From NCBI GenBank assembly GCA_910586025.1, contig CAJUIO010000024.1, positions 1 through 36,411 on the forward strand: a DNA stretch of 36,411 bases, in the 5' to 3' direction. A program made the translations under genes and the position numbers. Under the pieces are notes generated by a model. That model was given only the letters and a program-made list of their open reading frames with translations, ran no database searches and was not told the DNA's origin. Positions 17,130-25,101 of the stretch are shown here, piece after piece (the stretch's first letter is position 1; every line of letters begins with the position of its first letter). Origin of the DNA: an uncultured Lachnospiraceae bacterium. GTDB lineage: Bacteria; Bacillota; Clostridia; Lachnospirales; Lachnospiraceae.

Positions 17130-17318
17130 ATGGATATACCAGGATTATCAACCGCTCTGGCCAATGTAAGCCTTCAGAATCAGGTTAGCACGGCTGTACT
17201 CAGCAAGGCTCTCGACAGCAACGAGAATCTGGGAGCAAGCCTCATCAACATGATGGACCGCTCCATGGAATTATCTGTCAATCCGGCTGTAGGCGGCAAT
17301 TTTGACATGTATATCTGA
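17130..17318 (+). CDS. yjfB: YjfB-family small protein (putative motility protein)
   Basis: This 62-residue protein starts with ATG after AAGGAGGG and follows a strong promoter. It matches the YjfB family in its short length, the N-terminal MDIPGLSTALA, the central QNQVSTAVLSKALDS, and the C-terminal MELSVNPAVGGNFDMYI. The family is named a putative motility protein because members are found with flagellar or SigD-controlled genes, but its function is unproven. No flagellar genes lie nearby here. It is monocistronic and convergent with the CPBP gene. Confidence 0.88.
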   Translation: MDIPGLSTALANVSLQNQVSTAVLSKALDSNENLGASLINMMDRSMELSVNPAVGGNFDMYI

Positions 17319-17337
17319 CCGGATATCCGGATCAGAT
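17313..17337. terminator. Palindrome between convergent genes, overlapping the yjfB stop
   Basis: ATCTGACCGGATATCCGGATCAGAT is an almost perfect palindrome that includes the yjfB TGA. It is followed by GATTCTT on the plus strand and lies 5 bp from the stop of the opposite gene. It could serve both directions, though the T-runs are poor. Confidence 0.5.
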
Positions 17338-17342
17338 GATTC

Positions 17343-18350
17343 TTACCAGCCCAGATGGTCTACCACCAGCTTTATCAGCCACTGGGACATGGCGGTTAAT
17401 ATCATAACCGCCCCACAGAGGATAAGCGCAAGTAACAGTGGAACTGTTACCAGCTTATCCTTTTTCTTTTCTGTCACTGTCTGTGATTTTTGGCTCTCCT
17501 GCACTGTCCCGCTTCCTCTGTTCTTCCTCTCTCTCCACAATTCCAGAAGCACGCCTCTTCTTCCCTCATGGCCGCTCATCCAGACAAGAATCGCCCACGC
17601 AACAGGAAGGCTCACTGCCGTAATGACCAGATATCCGGCCAGTCCGTATACCAGCATATCCGTATTCAGCGCTGATGCCGCCTCGCTGTAGGCGGAGGGA
17701 TTTACCCGGAGCATTCCGTACATGAGAACGATCTGACTGCTGTTGATCAGCCCATGATAGAGAACGGACGACCACAGGCTTCCCGTCGCTTCCACCAGAA
17801 GGACGGAAATAATTCCCATCACGAAAGCATACATGGCCTGGTTGATGTTCATGTGCATCAGTGCGAACAAAAGCGCCGAGAGCAGCATGGCATAAAAAGC
17901 GCTTCCCGATTTTCTGTAGCCTCTGTAAAAGATCCCGCGGCAGGCCAGCTCCTCACAGAAGGGCGCAAAGATTCCCACGGAAAACAAAACCTGAAGAAAG
18001 GGCATTTCCGCCACCTGATAATTCTCCATCATGGCCGCAGACGTGTTCTCCACAAAAAACTGAGAGATCAGGTTTACCAGCGTAATGGCAGACATACTGA
18101 ACATGGTGAAGGGCACGATCATCAGCACGGTTCCCGGCTTCATCCTTTTAAAATGAAGAAACCCTGTAAGCTTTTCCCCGGAAAAAAGCATAAAAAGGAA
18201 ACCCGGCATTACCATAACCGTCTCGCAGATCAGGTTATTGACCACCAGATTGGAGAACAGCCGGGGCAAAAGCAGCGGAAGAGCGAACACACATCCGATA
18301 TACAGCAGGACAGATATTAGAAACGCGAGATTTACTTTCCTTCCATTCAT
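17343..18350 (-). CDS. CPBP-family intramembrane metalloprotease
   Basis: The 335-residue protein has about eight hydrophobic segments. The CPBP (Abi/Rce1-like) signature is complete: EELACRG (E133, E134, R138), then FALMHMN (H166), then HGLIN (H199, N203). These residues bind the metal and form the active site in the membrane. The C-terminal part has a basic loop and a last helix. Relatives process prenylated or peptide substrates, and in Gram-positive bacteria some act in bacteriocin self-immunity. No peptide gene is adjacent, so the substrate is unknown. It starts at an ATG with AAAGGAG and follows the CvfB gene by 36 bp, probably in one transcript. Confidence 0.93.
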   Translation of the reverse strand: MNGRKVNLAFLISVLLYIGCVFALPLLLPRLFSNLVVNNLICETVMVMPGFLFMLFSGEKLTGFLHFKRMKPGTVLMIVPFTMFSMSAITLVNLISQFFVENTSAAMMENYQVAEMPFLQVLFSVGIFAPFCEELACRGIFYRGYRKSGSAFYAMLLSALLFALMHMNINQAMYAFVMGIISVLLVEATGSLWSSVLYHGLINSSQIVLMYGMLRVNPSAYSEAASALNTDMLVYGLAGYLVITAVSLPVAWAILVWMSGHEGRRGVLLELWRERKNRGSGTVQESQKSQTVTEKKKDKLVTVPLLLALILCGAVMILTAMSQWLIKLVVDHLGW

Positions 18351-18386
18351 GTCTGAGCGATACTCCTTTCTGCAAATCCATGGACT

Positions 18387-19259
18387 CTACAGCTTGCGGA
18401 TGCTGTCCTTTCCGATCTCTACCGCCCTCTGCTTATAGAGACTCCCCGCAGCCCTCTTAAACTCGTTTTTACTCATTCCCGTCCTCATCCTGATCTGCTC
18501 CGGATCCGACTTGTCGCCTATCGGCAGCTCTCCTCCGGCCTTCTCGATCAGCGCAAGAAGCTTCTTCGCATCCTCTCCCATCTGGATATGCGCCTTCTCC
18601 CGAACGCTCAAAGACAGCTTGCCATCCGCCTTTACCTCCGTCACTCTGGCATAAATCCTGTCTCCCGCCTGGAGCCCTTCCGCCGGCTCCGTCTTCGGAA
18701 TCAGTGCGGAAAAGCGGTCGTCCACTGCCACGAAGATTCCGAAATTGGGACTGATCTCATACACAATCCCTTCCACCTTGTCGTCCTTTTGATAGGGACT
18801 GTCCGTCCTCAGATAATGGTACACCTTCATGGTTGCGCACAGTCTTCCGCTCTTATCCACATAGAGCGCGACAAGGCACTGATCTCCCTCTTTCACCGGA
18901 GCCGTCTGCTCCCGGAACGGAAGCAGAAGATCCTTCTCAAGCCCCCAGTCCAGAAATGCTCCGAATTTCCCCAGCTGCTTCACACTAAGGAGCGCAGTCT
19001 GCCCCAGCTCCATCACCGGCTCCCTGGTCGTGGCTATCATCCTGTCCTTAGAGTCCCGGTACACGAAAACCGTCAGACTGTCATGAAGCTCCACATCCTC
19101 AGGCACCTGCTTTAACGGAAGAAGAACCTTTTCTTCCGGATTCTCTGCGGAAGAATCTGTCCGCCCCTGCGCAGAAAGCTCAGTGGTATCAGCCAGATAC
19201 ACACCGAAATCAACTCGTTTAACGACTGTCAAAATCTGTTTTTTCCCTACTTGAATCAC
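18387..19259 (-). CDS. cvfB: CvfB-like S1 RNA-binding protein (YitL family)
   Basis: The 290-residue protein has the CvfB plan of several S1-type OB domains followed by a winged helix. GKFGAFLDWGLEKDLLLPF and SPNFGIFVAVDDRFSALIPK are S1 repeats, and the C-terminal RMRTGMSKNEFKRAAGSLYKQR is the winged-helix part. CvfB affects RNA turnover and virulence gene expression in Staphylococcus and Streptococcus. A GTG start at 19259 follows AGGAAATAGG. A 20-residue insertion rich in Ser and Glu in the first domain (around residues 28-45) is longer than I expect for the family. Confidence 0.93.
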   Translation of the reverse strand: MIQVGKKQILTVVKRVDFGVYLADTTELSAQGRTDSSAENPEEKVLLPLKQVPEDVELHDSLTVFVYRDSKDRMIATTREPVMELGQTALLSVKQLGKFGAFLDWGLEKDLLLPFREQTAPVKEGDQCLVALYVDKSGRLCATMKVYHYLRTDSPYQKDDKVEGIVYEISPNFGIFVAVDDRFSALIPKTEPAEGLQAGDRIYARVTEVKADGKLSLSVREKAHIQMGEDAKKLLALIEKAGGELPIGDKSDPEQIRMRTGMSKNEFKRAAGSLYKQRAVEIGKDSIRKL

Positions 19260-19340
19260 GGTTTTTACCTATTTCCTTTCTCATCAGAATTCAGCGCCAG
19301 TCCCGCAGGACCTCACTTTTGACCCTGGCATCTTTTCAAA

Positions 19341-19349
19341 ATTATAACA
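19341..19349 (-). promoter_or_regulatory. Extended -10 promoter for the cvfB-CPBP transcript
   Basis: On the minus strand TGTTATAAT is a perfect extended -10. It lies about 80 bp before the cvfB GTG. It is back to back with the promoter of the acyltransferase gene. Confidence 0.7.
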
Positions 19350-19356
19350 TGAACGG

Positions 19357-19386
19357 TTGCAAAGAAACAGCTTCTTATTGTAAAAT
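19357..19386 (+). promoter_or_regulatory. Candidate promoter of the acyltransferase gene
   Basis: TTGCAA and TAAAAT are separated by 18 bp. Three TTAAGA boxes lie immediately downstream, between this -10 and the ribosome site. Confidence 0.5.
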
Positions 19387-19393
19387 AAAATTA

Positions 19394-19420
19394 TTAAGAA
19401 AGCTTAAGATTTCTTTAAGA
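19394..19420 (+). promoter_or_regulatory. Triple TTAAGA direct repeat, possible operator
   Basis: TTAAGA occurs at 19394, 19404 and 19415, i.e. with one-helical-turn spacing (10 and 11 bp), followed by the inverted TCTTAA at 19424. Phased direct repeats like this are typical of OmpR/PhoB-type regulator sites. Placed downstream of the likely -10, they would fit repression. Confidence 0.5.
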
Positions 19421-19448
19421 TATTCTTAACCAGACGGGAGGTGCCGCG

Positions 19449-20426
19449 ATGAAAACAAGGAATGCGAATCTGGACCTGATTAAATCTCTGGCCTGCGTCA
19501 GCGTGGTCGGCCTCCATGCCGTGAGTATGAACAATTATACGATCTACTACCTCTGCGACTGCGGTGTCCCTCTCTTCTTTATGGTTAACGGCTATCTGCT
19601 TCTTTCCAGGGAACATGCCGGCTATCCCTATGTGCTGCACAAGATCGCCCGCATCCTTAAAATTGTGCTGTCCTGGAATTTTCTGATTGCCATCCCCGTG
19701 CTCCTTTTCAGACAGAAAATGATTAATCCCCTGCGTCTGGCCTATGACAGCCTGCTGCAGAGGGGCTATCTGTGGCATTTCTGGTTTTTTGGCTCCCTGA
19801 TTATTATTTACCTGTTTCTTCCGCCTCTTCACAGGCTGTTTTTTGAGAAGGCGCATTATCACAGACTTGCCTGCCTTGCCTTCATGAGCGTGTGTCTGTG
19901 CATGAGTACGCTTTCCATGATCAAGGGATATCCCCTTGGCATGTTCGTCCCCCAGCCCCTGCGTCTGTGGACCTGGATGTTCTACTTCCTCTCGGGCGGG
20001 CTGTTCGCCTCCCAGATTCAAAAAATACAGCAGATTCCCTTCCGTATCCACGGAGTCGTTCTGCTGCTTTTTACACTGATAAACAATGTTGCGGAAAAAA
20101 GAGTGGGACTTTATCTCATACACAGCAGGCTTGCGGAGCATTTCTATGATAATCTTTCCTCCATCATCTGGTATTGTCTGCTTTTTACCTTCCTGATAAG
20201 GCTACCGCTGAAAGCCTCCCAGGGCGTTTGGGTCAGCCGTTTTTCCCAATTTACAATGGGAATCTTCATCATTCATCCCATCCTGCTTTTTGTCATGAAC
20301 GCACTCTTTATACCCTCAAAAACGATTACCGTCCTTCTGTGCTGGGCCGGGCTTACCCTAGTTTCCCTGCTTGTCAGCTACATAATCTCCAAAATTCCCG
20401 TGGCCCGGGAGCTTATCAAGCTATGA
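19449..20426 (+). CDS. Membrane acyltransferase family 3 protein
   Basis: The 325-residue protein has about ten predicted membrane helices. The N-terminal NLDLIKSLACVSVVGLHA contains the conserved His (H23) of the acyltransferase 3 family, and GVPLFFMVNGYLL is the usual second motif. The family moves acetyl or other acyl groups onto exported sugars, wall polymers or antibiotics. The start ATG follows GGGAGG. It is the only gene of its transcript, and no glycan synthesis genes flank it, so the acceptor is unknown. The triple TTAAGA repeat in its leader suggests two-component control. Confidence 0.85.
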   Translation: MKTRNANLDLIKSLACVSVVGLHAVSMNNYTIYYLCDCGVPLFFMVNGYLLLSREHAGYPYVLHKIARILKIVLSWNFLIAIPVLLFRQKMINPLRLAYDSLLQRGYLWHFWFFGSLIIIYLFLPPLHRLFFEKAHYHRLACLAFMSVCLCMSTLSMIKGYPLGMFVPQPLRLWTWMFYFLSGGLFASQIQKIQQIPFRIHGVVLLLFTLINNVAEKRVGLYLIHSRLAEHFYDNLSSIIWYCLLFTFLIRLPLKASQGVWVSRFSQFTMGIFIIHPILLFVMNALFIPSKTITVLLCWAGLTLVSLLVSYIISKIPVARELIKL

Positions 20427-20431
20427 ATTTT

Positions 20432-20989
20432 TTATGACAGTCCGGCTTCCGCATATAACCGTGTTCTATAGCCCCGGTCAGAAAGGGCCCTCCTTAAATC
20501 ATCAAGCCGTCCTCCCTCGATGAGAGACTGCGCCAGGCTGGCAAAAAGCTCTTCTCCCTCAGCTCTTCCCTCGATTTTTCCTTCCGCTCGTCCTGCGATT
20601 CTGCCTTCTGCCTTGCCCCTGGCCAGTCCCCGCCTTTCATACTGATCAAATAATTCACACACTCTGATCTCATCCTCCTCCCTGATTCCCTGTTCGTGCA
20701 TCCATTGCTCCACGTCTTCCGGATCGTTGTCTCCCGACAGCACCCGGATCATCCGGATCAACGCCGCTTTATGAACGATTTTCCTGTCGGAGCGGTAGCC
20801 GCTGCCTTCAGCCAGAAAATCTACCACGATCCGCATGTCGCTATGGAATAATTTCCTGGTCTCCTCCCGAAGATGCCTCATCTCAAACACGTGAAGCTTC
20901 ATCTCATCAATATAGTTCCAGGTATCCTCCCTCCGCCAGGCAGGAGAATACCCAAATCCGCATCCGCTTACCCCTGCCCTATTATTGTT
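20432..20989 (-). pseudogene. C-terminal fragment of an Rpn/PD-(D/E)XK nuclease (transposase-like) protein
   Basis: The frame from the stop at 20432 is open up to a TGA at 20990-20992. It matches only the C-terminal half of Rpn-family proteins, which are usually about 300 residues: YIDEMKLHVFEMRHLREETR, FHSDMRIVVDFLAEG, then a helical part ending in the characteristic repeats RGKAEGRIAGRAEGKIEGRA. The nuclease core is missing. Rpn proteins cleave DNA and promote recA-independent recombination. The only ATG (20902) lies inside conserved sequence without a ribosome site. A good promoter facing this fragment remains at 21105-21134, suggesting that the 5' part of the gene was deleted between them. 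Its stop faces the acyltransferase stop 5 bp away. Confidence 0.75.
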
Positions 20990-21104
20990 TCAAATGGTAA
21001 TAAAAGCAAGGATTCTAAAACAGATGACATCTCCCAGACAGGAGCGCCGGTCAGATACTCAGATGATTGAATGAATTTCCGTTAGAATTTCTGTGCTTTG
21101 TTTT

Positions 21105-21134
21105 ATTGTAACAAATGCGTGAATAAACCGTCAA
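21105..21134 (-). promoter_or_regulatory. Orphan strong promoter facing the Rpn fragment
   Basis: On the minus strand TTGACG, 18 bp, TACAAT, with a TG one base before the -10. No intact gene starts in the roughly 100 bp downstream, which I find otherwise featureless (20990-21104). It probably belonged to the lost 5' part of the Rpn gene; a small RNA is possible but unsupported. Confidence 0.65.
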
Positions 21135-21181
21135 TAAAATACTTCTAAAATTTTGATAAAGTAACTCCAGCATCTATACCG

Positions 21182-21322
21182 ATTCGGATGTCAAAAGCCT
21201 CTGCTGAACACGATTTACGTTTTCGCAGGCTCACCGGAATGCTCCGCACAATGGAAGGCGCACAGCTTTTTTGAGCCAATTGCCAGGCGCAGTGCGCAGC
21301 CGGGGCTTCTGACATCCGAATC
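21182..21322. mobile_element. 141-bp MITE-like element with 8-bp target duplication
   Basis: The ends are inverted repeats: ATTCGGATGTCAAAAGCC on the left and GGCTTCTGACATCCGAAT on the right (one internal mismatch). It is flanked by the exact 8-bp direct repeat CTATACCG at 21174-21181 and 21323-21330. It has no coding capacity, so it must be mobilised in trans. The 8-bp duplication fits several IS families (for example ISL3 or IS66), which I cannot separate by eye. The duplicated target contains the stop codon of the thioesterase gene. Confidence 0.82.
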
Positions 21323-22051
21323 CTATACCGCAAGGCCGCAGCTGTCCTTCTCAAGCTCCACAATACAGCAGACAGCGTCATCCTCTCCCCTGAGCACCAC
21401 CGTCTGCCTCCCATCGCCCGAAGACGCCACGTAAGGAATCAATACATCTCCCAGATACACCTGCTTTCTGTACTCCGCCCGCAGCTGCCGGATCCGTCCC
21501 TCTTCCTGAAGCGCATCCATAGCTATCCGGATATATTGTCCGTTATTCACATGATGATTCATATCCAGATGGTGCTTGCGCACCACAATAGGCTCACCGG
21601 CCCCGCTTTCCCCGGGAACGGCAATTTTCCTGGGCGCATACTCCATCTCAAGCCTGGGTTCTATCACATATCCCTCCAGCATTTCCGCAGTCGGCTTCAC
21701 CGGCCTTGCGCTTTCTGTGTCAATCAGACTCCAGATCGTGTTGGCACAGGCCAGCCTTTCGCCAGCCTCGTCTGACATCAGAAAGTTACGGCTTCCCATA
21801 AATCCCCTGAAATCATAGGGTGCGGTCCCCACCGTCACCCTCTCGCCAAGCCTGGGATATCTTGAGACCACGATCTGCCAGGAGGACATGACCCATACCA
21901 TGTGCCTCTTTCGCAAATATTCCACTCCCAGCCCCAGATCCTCGGAATGAAAGGTGGAGCAGTCCTGAAAATAATCCAGCAGTGACTCTATCTTTAAATG
22001 GCCTGTCTCATCCAGCTCGCTGTATCTGATTCTGCTCTGATAACTGTACAT
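21323..22051 (-). CDS. Acyl-ACP thioesterase
   Basis: The start is set at ATG 22051 (MYSYQSRIRYSELD) with GGAAGGATCG upstream; a longer frame to 22165 would begin before the predicted transcription start. The 242-residue product has two hot-dog domains, as in bacterial members of the plant FatA/FatB family. The first includes DYFQDCSTFHSEDLG and VWVMSSWQIVVSRYP. The second holds HHLDMNHHVNNGQYIR, which carries the catalytic Asn and His. The enzyme frees fatty acids from acyl carrier protein. Its TAG stop lies in the 8-bp sequence duplicated by the MITE-like insert, so the protein end was kept intact. Confidence 0.92.
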   Translation of the reverse strand: MYSYQSRIRYSELDETGHLKIESLLDYFQDCSTFHSEDLGLGVEYLRKRHMVWVMSSWQIVVSRYPRLGERVTVGTAPYDFRGFMGSRNFLMSDEAGERLACANTIWSLIDTESARPVKPTAEMLEGYVIEPRLEMEYAPRKIAVPGESGAGEPIVVRKHHLDMNHHVNNGQYIRIAMDALQEEGRIRQLRAEYRKQVYLGDVLIPYVASSGDGRQTVVLRGEDDAVCCIVELEKDSCGLAV

Positions 22052-22152
22052 ATCGGTATCGATCCTTCCTGCAGGATTAAACCTCCTGCGGATTCCGGGC
22101 AGAAGGCCTGCGAACTTATCTGCGGCGGTTCTGATCTCTGCCCGCCATTGAT

Positions 22153-22181
22153 ATTTTACGCACATCCTGCAAATAAGTCAA
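22153..22181 (-). promoter_or_regulatory. Promoter of the acyl-ACP thioesterase gene
   Basis: TTGACT, 17 bp, TAAAAT on the minus strand, close to the SigA consensus. The start of transcription would be near 22146, giving a leader of about 95 bases. This supports the internal start codon at 22051. Confidence 0.8.
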
Positions 22182-22196
22182 TCCCCGGCTCGTCCG

Positions 22197-23969
22197 CTAA
22201 CAAACCCTGAATCCGCCTCGGGCCGTCTGCCCTTCCGTCCTTGCTCTCCACCGGATCAGATATACCTTTTCATTTTCTCTCCTGTGGCTCCTGTGAATGT
22301 GTTCCTCCACATGAATCTGCTCTGCACAGGCTCCCTTTGGAATAACGATGCACCGGGGTTCTCCCCGCCCCAGAAGAATCCCCTCCGGGGTTATAACCGG
22401 CTCTATCTGCGTGATGAGGCTTTCCTCCGCCACCGCCCCGCCCCGGGTACGGAACCGGAAGAAATCCTCCACCTCCAGATGCCCCGTCCTCAGATCAAAA
22501 TGAAAGCATCTGCGAAATGAGGACAGCATTCCCCGTGGATATGCATCGCAAAGCTCCATCTCCACCCTGCCTGTCGGGTCCGCCCGGAACTGTCTGCACC
22601 CGTGTTCCTTCCCCGCACACTGCCCCAGCCCGTCGATTACGGGAACGCTGTGCCCGAACGAGCTGTTGCACAGAATCGAGTATCTGTTTTCTCCGAAATA
22701 CTCCTTTGTATATTCCCCGGCCCCCAGATCCGTCAGCAGAAGCACTCCGTCCCTCTCATAAATAAAATGTCCGATATCGTTGTGGTTATGAGGCTCTCCA
22801 TTGTGTCCGCCCTTGCAGGCGAAGCCGATACCGGAGGCCGCATTTCCAACGCACCACTGTGCCTTTGGAAAAATACGGAAGCTTTGGGATTCCTCATGCG
22901 ATATCGAAGCCTCCCTTATTGGCAGCTCCAGATAACGCCGGGTTTCCAGCAGATCCATTTTAAGCGCCGCAAAGCGGTAGCAGAAATCCGTATGCAGTCC
23001 CGCTGCCCGCATAACGGGAGGAAATTGCAGGCCCGGATATTGCGCAGCCATTACGCAGTGCAGCCCAAGCCGGAAGGTATCCTCACTGGAATCATCGGAA
23101 AAACGGATCATTCTTCCGTCACGGAAAAAGCACTTTCCCAAAAACTCCGCCATACGGCGAAGCTTACGGGCCCGTTCTTCCTCAAGCACACCCGGCTCCC
23201 ATTTTCCTGAGAACAAATTCCTCTCTCCACCTGAATACTCGTACAATTCCTGCGCAAAATTCACGAAGTAGGTCATTCCATAGGTATAATAGCCCGGCCC
23301 TTCCAGACAGGCTCCGTCCCCGGAAAACCCGTCAATATAATGCACAAGAGCCCTTACAATACGATTGACGCAGCCGGCAAGCCTTTCCTTTTCTTCCCGG
23401 AGCAGGTGCAGGCAGGCGCTTCCGATGCACCCGGCGCATACCGCATTCCAGTTGGTATCGCACACCTCCCACCAGAAGGACGGAGGCTCCTGCGAAAAAA
23501 ACGGCCGGAATATCCTTCTCTCAATGTTTTCCCTGACCATGCTCCTCACGACCCCGGGAAGCTCCTTTGAAAGCCGGTCCGAAAGCTCTGCCAGCGTCTG
23601 TGCGGTTTCGCAGGCAAACAGATCCGCCGTGATCCGCCAGTCCTGACGCAGCCGGTCCACATGGGCCGGAACCGCCCAGCACTCCTCCCGGCAGATTTCC
23701 TCCATAATCCCGGAGAGAATCTCTACGTCCCTTAAAGGCACGGATCCCTCCTCACTTTTGTGCATCAAAGCCGACAATCCGAATACCGCCAGATATTTTC
23801 TTCTGGTAAGATACACCCCGTCGTATTCCTTTCTGTCTCCGGTTTTCTCATACAGTCCAAACAGCTCCATAGGAAGCTCCGGCATCCTTTCTTGTGAAAG
23901 CTCTGCCGCCGATCTTTGCACCTCCTCCTTCAGCCTTTCCAGAAAGCTGCTGATTTCTTCTTTTCTCAT
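22197..23969 (-). CDS. Heparinase II/III-like protein (putative polysaccharide lyase)
   Basis: The 590-residue protein has an all-helical N-terminal half ((alpha/alpha) toroid; NWNAVCAGCIGSACLHLL and GPGYYTYGMTYFVNF) and a beta-rich C-terminal heparinase II/III domain that opens with GHNGEPHNHNDIGHFIY and goes on to DLGAGEYTKEYFGENRYSI. The His cluster and Tyr residues match the catalytic parts of lyases acting on uronic acid polymers such as glycosaminoglycans or alginate. There is no signal peptide, so it would work inside the cell on imported oligosaccharide. It lies 30 bp after a truncated permease gene, so its own importer operon has been damaged. Whether it is still transcribed is not known. 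Confidence 0.85.
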   Translation of the reverse strand: MRKEEISSFLERLKEEVQRSAAELSQERMPELPMELFGLYEKTGDRKEYDGVYLTRRKYLAVFGLSALMHKSEEGSVPLRDVEILSGIMEEICREECWAVPAHVDRLRQDWRITADLFACETAQTLAELSDRLSKELPGVVRSMVRENIERRIFRPFFSQEPPSFWWEVCDTNWNAVCAGCIGSACLHLLREEKERLAGCVNRIVRALVHYIDGFSGDGACLEGPGYYTYGMTYFVNFAQELYEYSGGERNLFSGKWEPGVLEEERARKLRRMAEFLGKCFFRDGRMIRFSDDSSEDTFRLGLHCVMAAQYPGLQFPPVMRAAGLHTDFCYRFAALKMDLLETRRYLELPIREASISHEESQSFRIFPKAQWCVGNAASGIGFACKGGHNGEPHNHNDIGHFIYERDGVLLLTDLGAGEYTKEYFGENRYSILCNSSFGHSVPVIDGLGQCAGKEHGCRQFRADPTGRVEMELCDAYPRGMLSSFRRCFHFDLRTGHLEVEDFFRFRTRGGAVAEESLITQIEPVITPEGILLGRGEPRCIVIPKGACAEQIHVEEHIHRSHRRENEKVYLIRWRARTEGQTARGGFRVC

Positions 23970-23999
23970 ACGCCTTTCCCCCTTAATTACCCGGTTTCA

Positions 24000-24434
24000 T
24001 TAACCCTTTACCGATCCGATCATAACGCCCTTTACAAAGTATTTCTGAATAAAGGAATAGATCAGAAGAACCGGCACCATAGTTACCACAATCAGCGCAT
24101 ACTTGATCACCCCCGCCATCTGAGCGATCTGCGCCTGCAGCTCCGGATCGGAAACCGTGGAGGGGTCTATCTGATCCGCCATGAGAATTTCCCTTAAATA
24201 GATTGTCAGCGGATACAGCTCCCTGTTATTCAGGTAGATCATGGCGTTAAAATAAGAATTCCAGTATCCCACCGCATAGAAAAGAACCAATACTGCGATA
24301 ATCGCCTTCGACAGCGGAAGCACTACCCGCAGGTAATACATGATATCAGAGCATCCGTCCATCATGGAAGCCTCGAGCAGCTCCGAGGGTATTGTATTCT
24401 GCATGAAGGTTTTGGCCATTATCAGATTGTATAG
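24000..24434 (-). pseudogene. Truncated LplC/YtcP-type sugar ABC permease (C-terminal half)
   Basis: Only the last ~145 residues of a permease of about 295 remain. Homology begins at YNLIMAKTF, equivalent to YNLILIMNF at about residue 175 of the intact permease at 9566-10435, and runs through the EAA loop (LLEASMMDGCSDIMYYLRVVLP) to the normal end KYFVKGVMIGSVKG. Upstream, the frame meets a TGA at 24435 and the sequence becomes the 5' part of an AraC-type regulator gene. An ATG at 24419 could start a short product, but it would lack the first helices. The likely event is a deletion that took the rest of the regulator, the partner permease and half of this one. Confidence 0.85.
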
Positions 24435-24967
24435 TCAAAGGACGCGACACTCAGAAACTGTCTGTGTTCCTCTCTGCTCTCAAAAAAGAATTCCTTTATC
24501 CGGGCCGCATCCGTGGAAACGTGCTCCCCGCCGGTATCAAGCTTCATAAATCTTCCATAATATGAGTCAAAATCAAAGCTGCACTGGCTGCTGGAAAGAT
24601 AAAGATTATTATCCCGGAAAAGAATGAACATATAGGGAATAAAGTCTGAAATATAGGCCGTCTTCATCAGCGCCTCATTGCTCTCCCGCAGCTGAAGCAC
24701 ATCCTCCCTGGAAATCGTCTCCTCGCTGTAAACAAGAGTCGTGAACGCCTTGTTGCCATAAATCAGCTGATTGATGAGATCCATTCTCTCTATGGACTCG
24801 CCCGTGGTCTTCATTCCTTCCCGCAGTCCGTTTTCCGCTCTCTCAACAATATAGTTTTCTATGCTGCCCTTTGCCACAGCCGCCACCAGAACGCTGCATA
24901 TAAAAACAGCAAGAAATCCCAGAAAATATTTCGCAGTATATTTCGCCGCCACCCCTGCAAGCTTCAT
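24422..24967 (-). pseudogene. Truncated membrane AraC-type regulator (sensor part only)
   Basis: The 181-residue product has an N-terminal membrane helix (about 14-34, LGFLAVFICSVLVAAVAKG) and an extracellular sensor-like segment, then stops at TGA 24422, where permease sequence begins. The plan matches large regulators of about 750 residues that have two membrane helices around an extracellular sensor and an AraC HTH at the end. The second helix and the DNA-binding part are gone. It has a good promoter (25034-25061) and GGGAG before ATG 24967, so a fragment may still be made. Such regulators usually precede LplB-LplC-LplA operons, which agrees with the deletion model. A two-component YesM sensor is the alternative identity. 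Confidence 0.72.
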
Positions 24968-25033
24968 AACCCGTTTTTCTCCCTATCCGTTTTTCTTAAA
25001 CCAGAGACCGCCCCTGCACCCAAATTTCTTATC

Positions 25034-25061
25034 ATTATAACAGAAAAGGCACCCCTGTTAA
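25034..25061 (-). promoter_or_regulatory. Promoter embedded in the terminator hairpin of the preceding gene
   Basis: On the minus strand TTAACA, 16 bp, TATAAT with TG one base before the -10. The -35 lies in the loop of the hairpin at 25043-25070 and the spacer includes its descending arm and T-run. It drives the truncated regulator gene. Confidence 0.78.
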
Positions 25062-25070
25062 AGAGGTGCC
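25043..25070 (-). terminator. Rho-independent terminator of the OB-fold lipoprotein gene
   Basis: The minus-strand stem GGCACCTCT and GGGGTGCC (one mismatch) is followed by TTTTCTGTT. It lies about 30 bp past the lipoprotein stop codon. Confidence 0.8.
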
Positions 25071-25101
25071 GGATCCAGTCTGGTTCTTAAATGCCGAAAA
25101 T

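Noticed and set aside
19404..20141. Open frame of 245 codons on the minus strand
   Set aside because: It is antisense to the acyltransferase gene and its protein is rich in Gln, His and Lys without any fold signature.
22052..22165. N-terminal extension of the acyl-ACP thioesterase
   Set aside because: The predicted promoter (-10 at 22153-22158) would start transcription inside the extension, and the family homology begins at MYSYQ.
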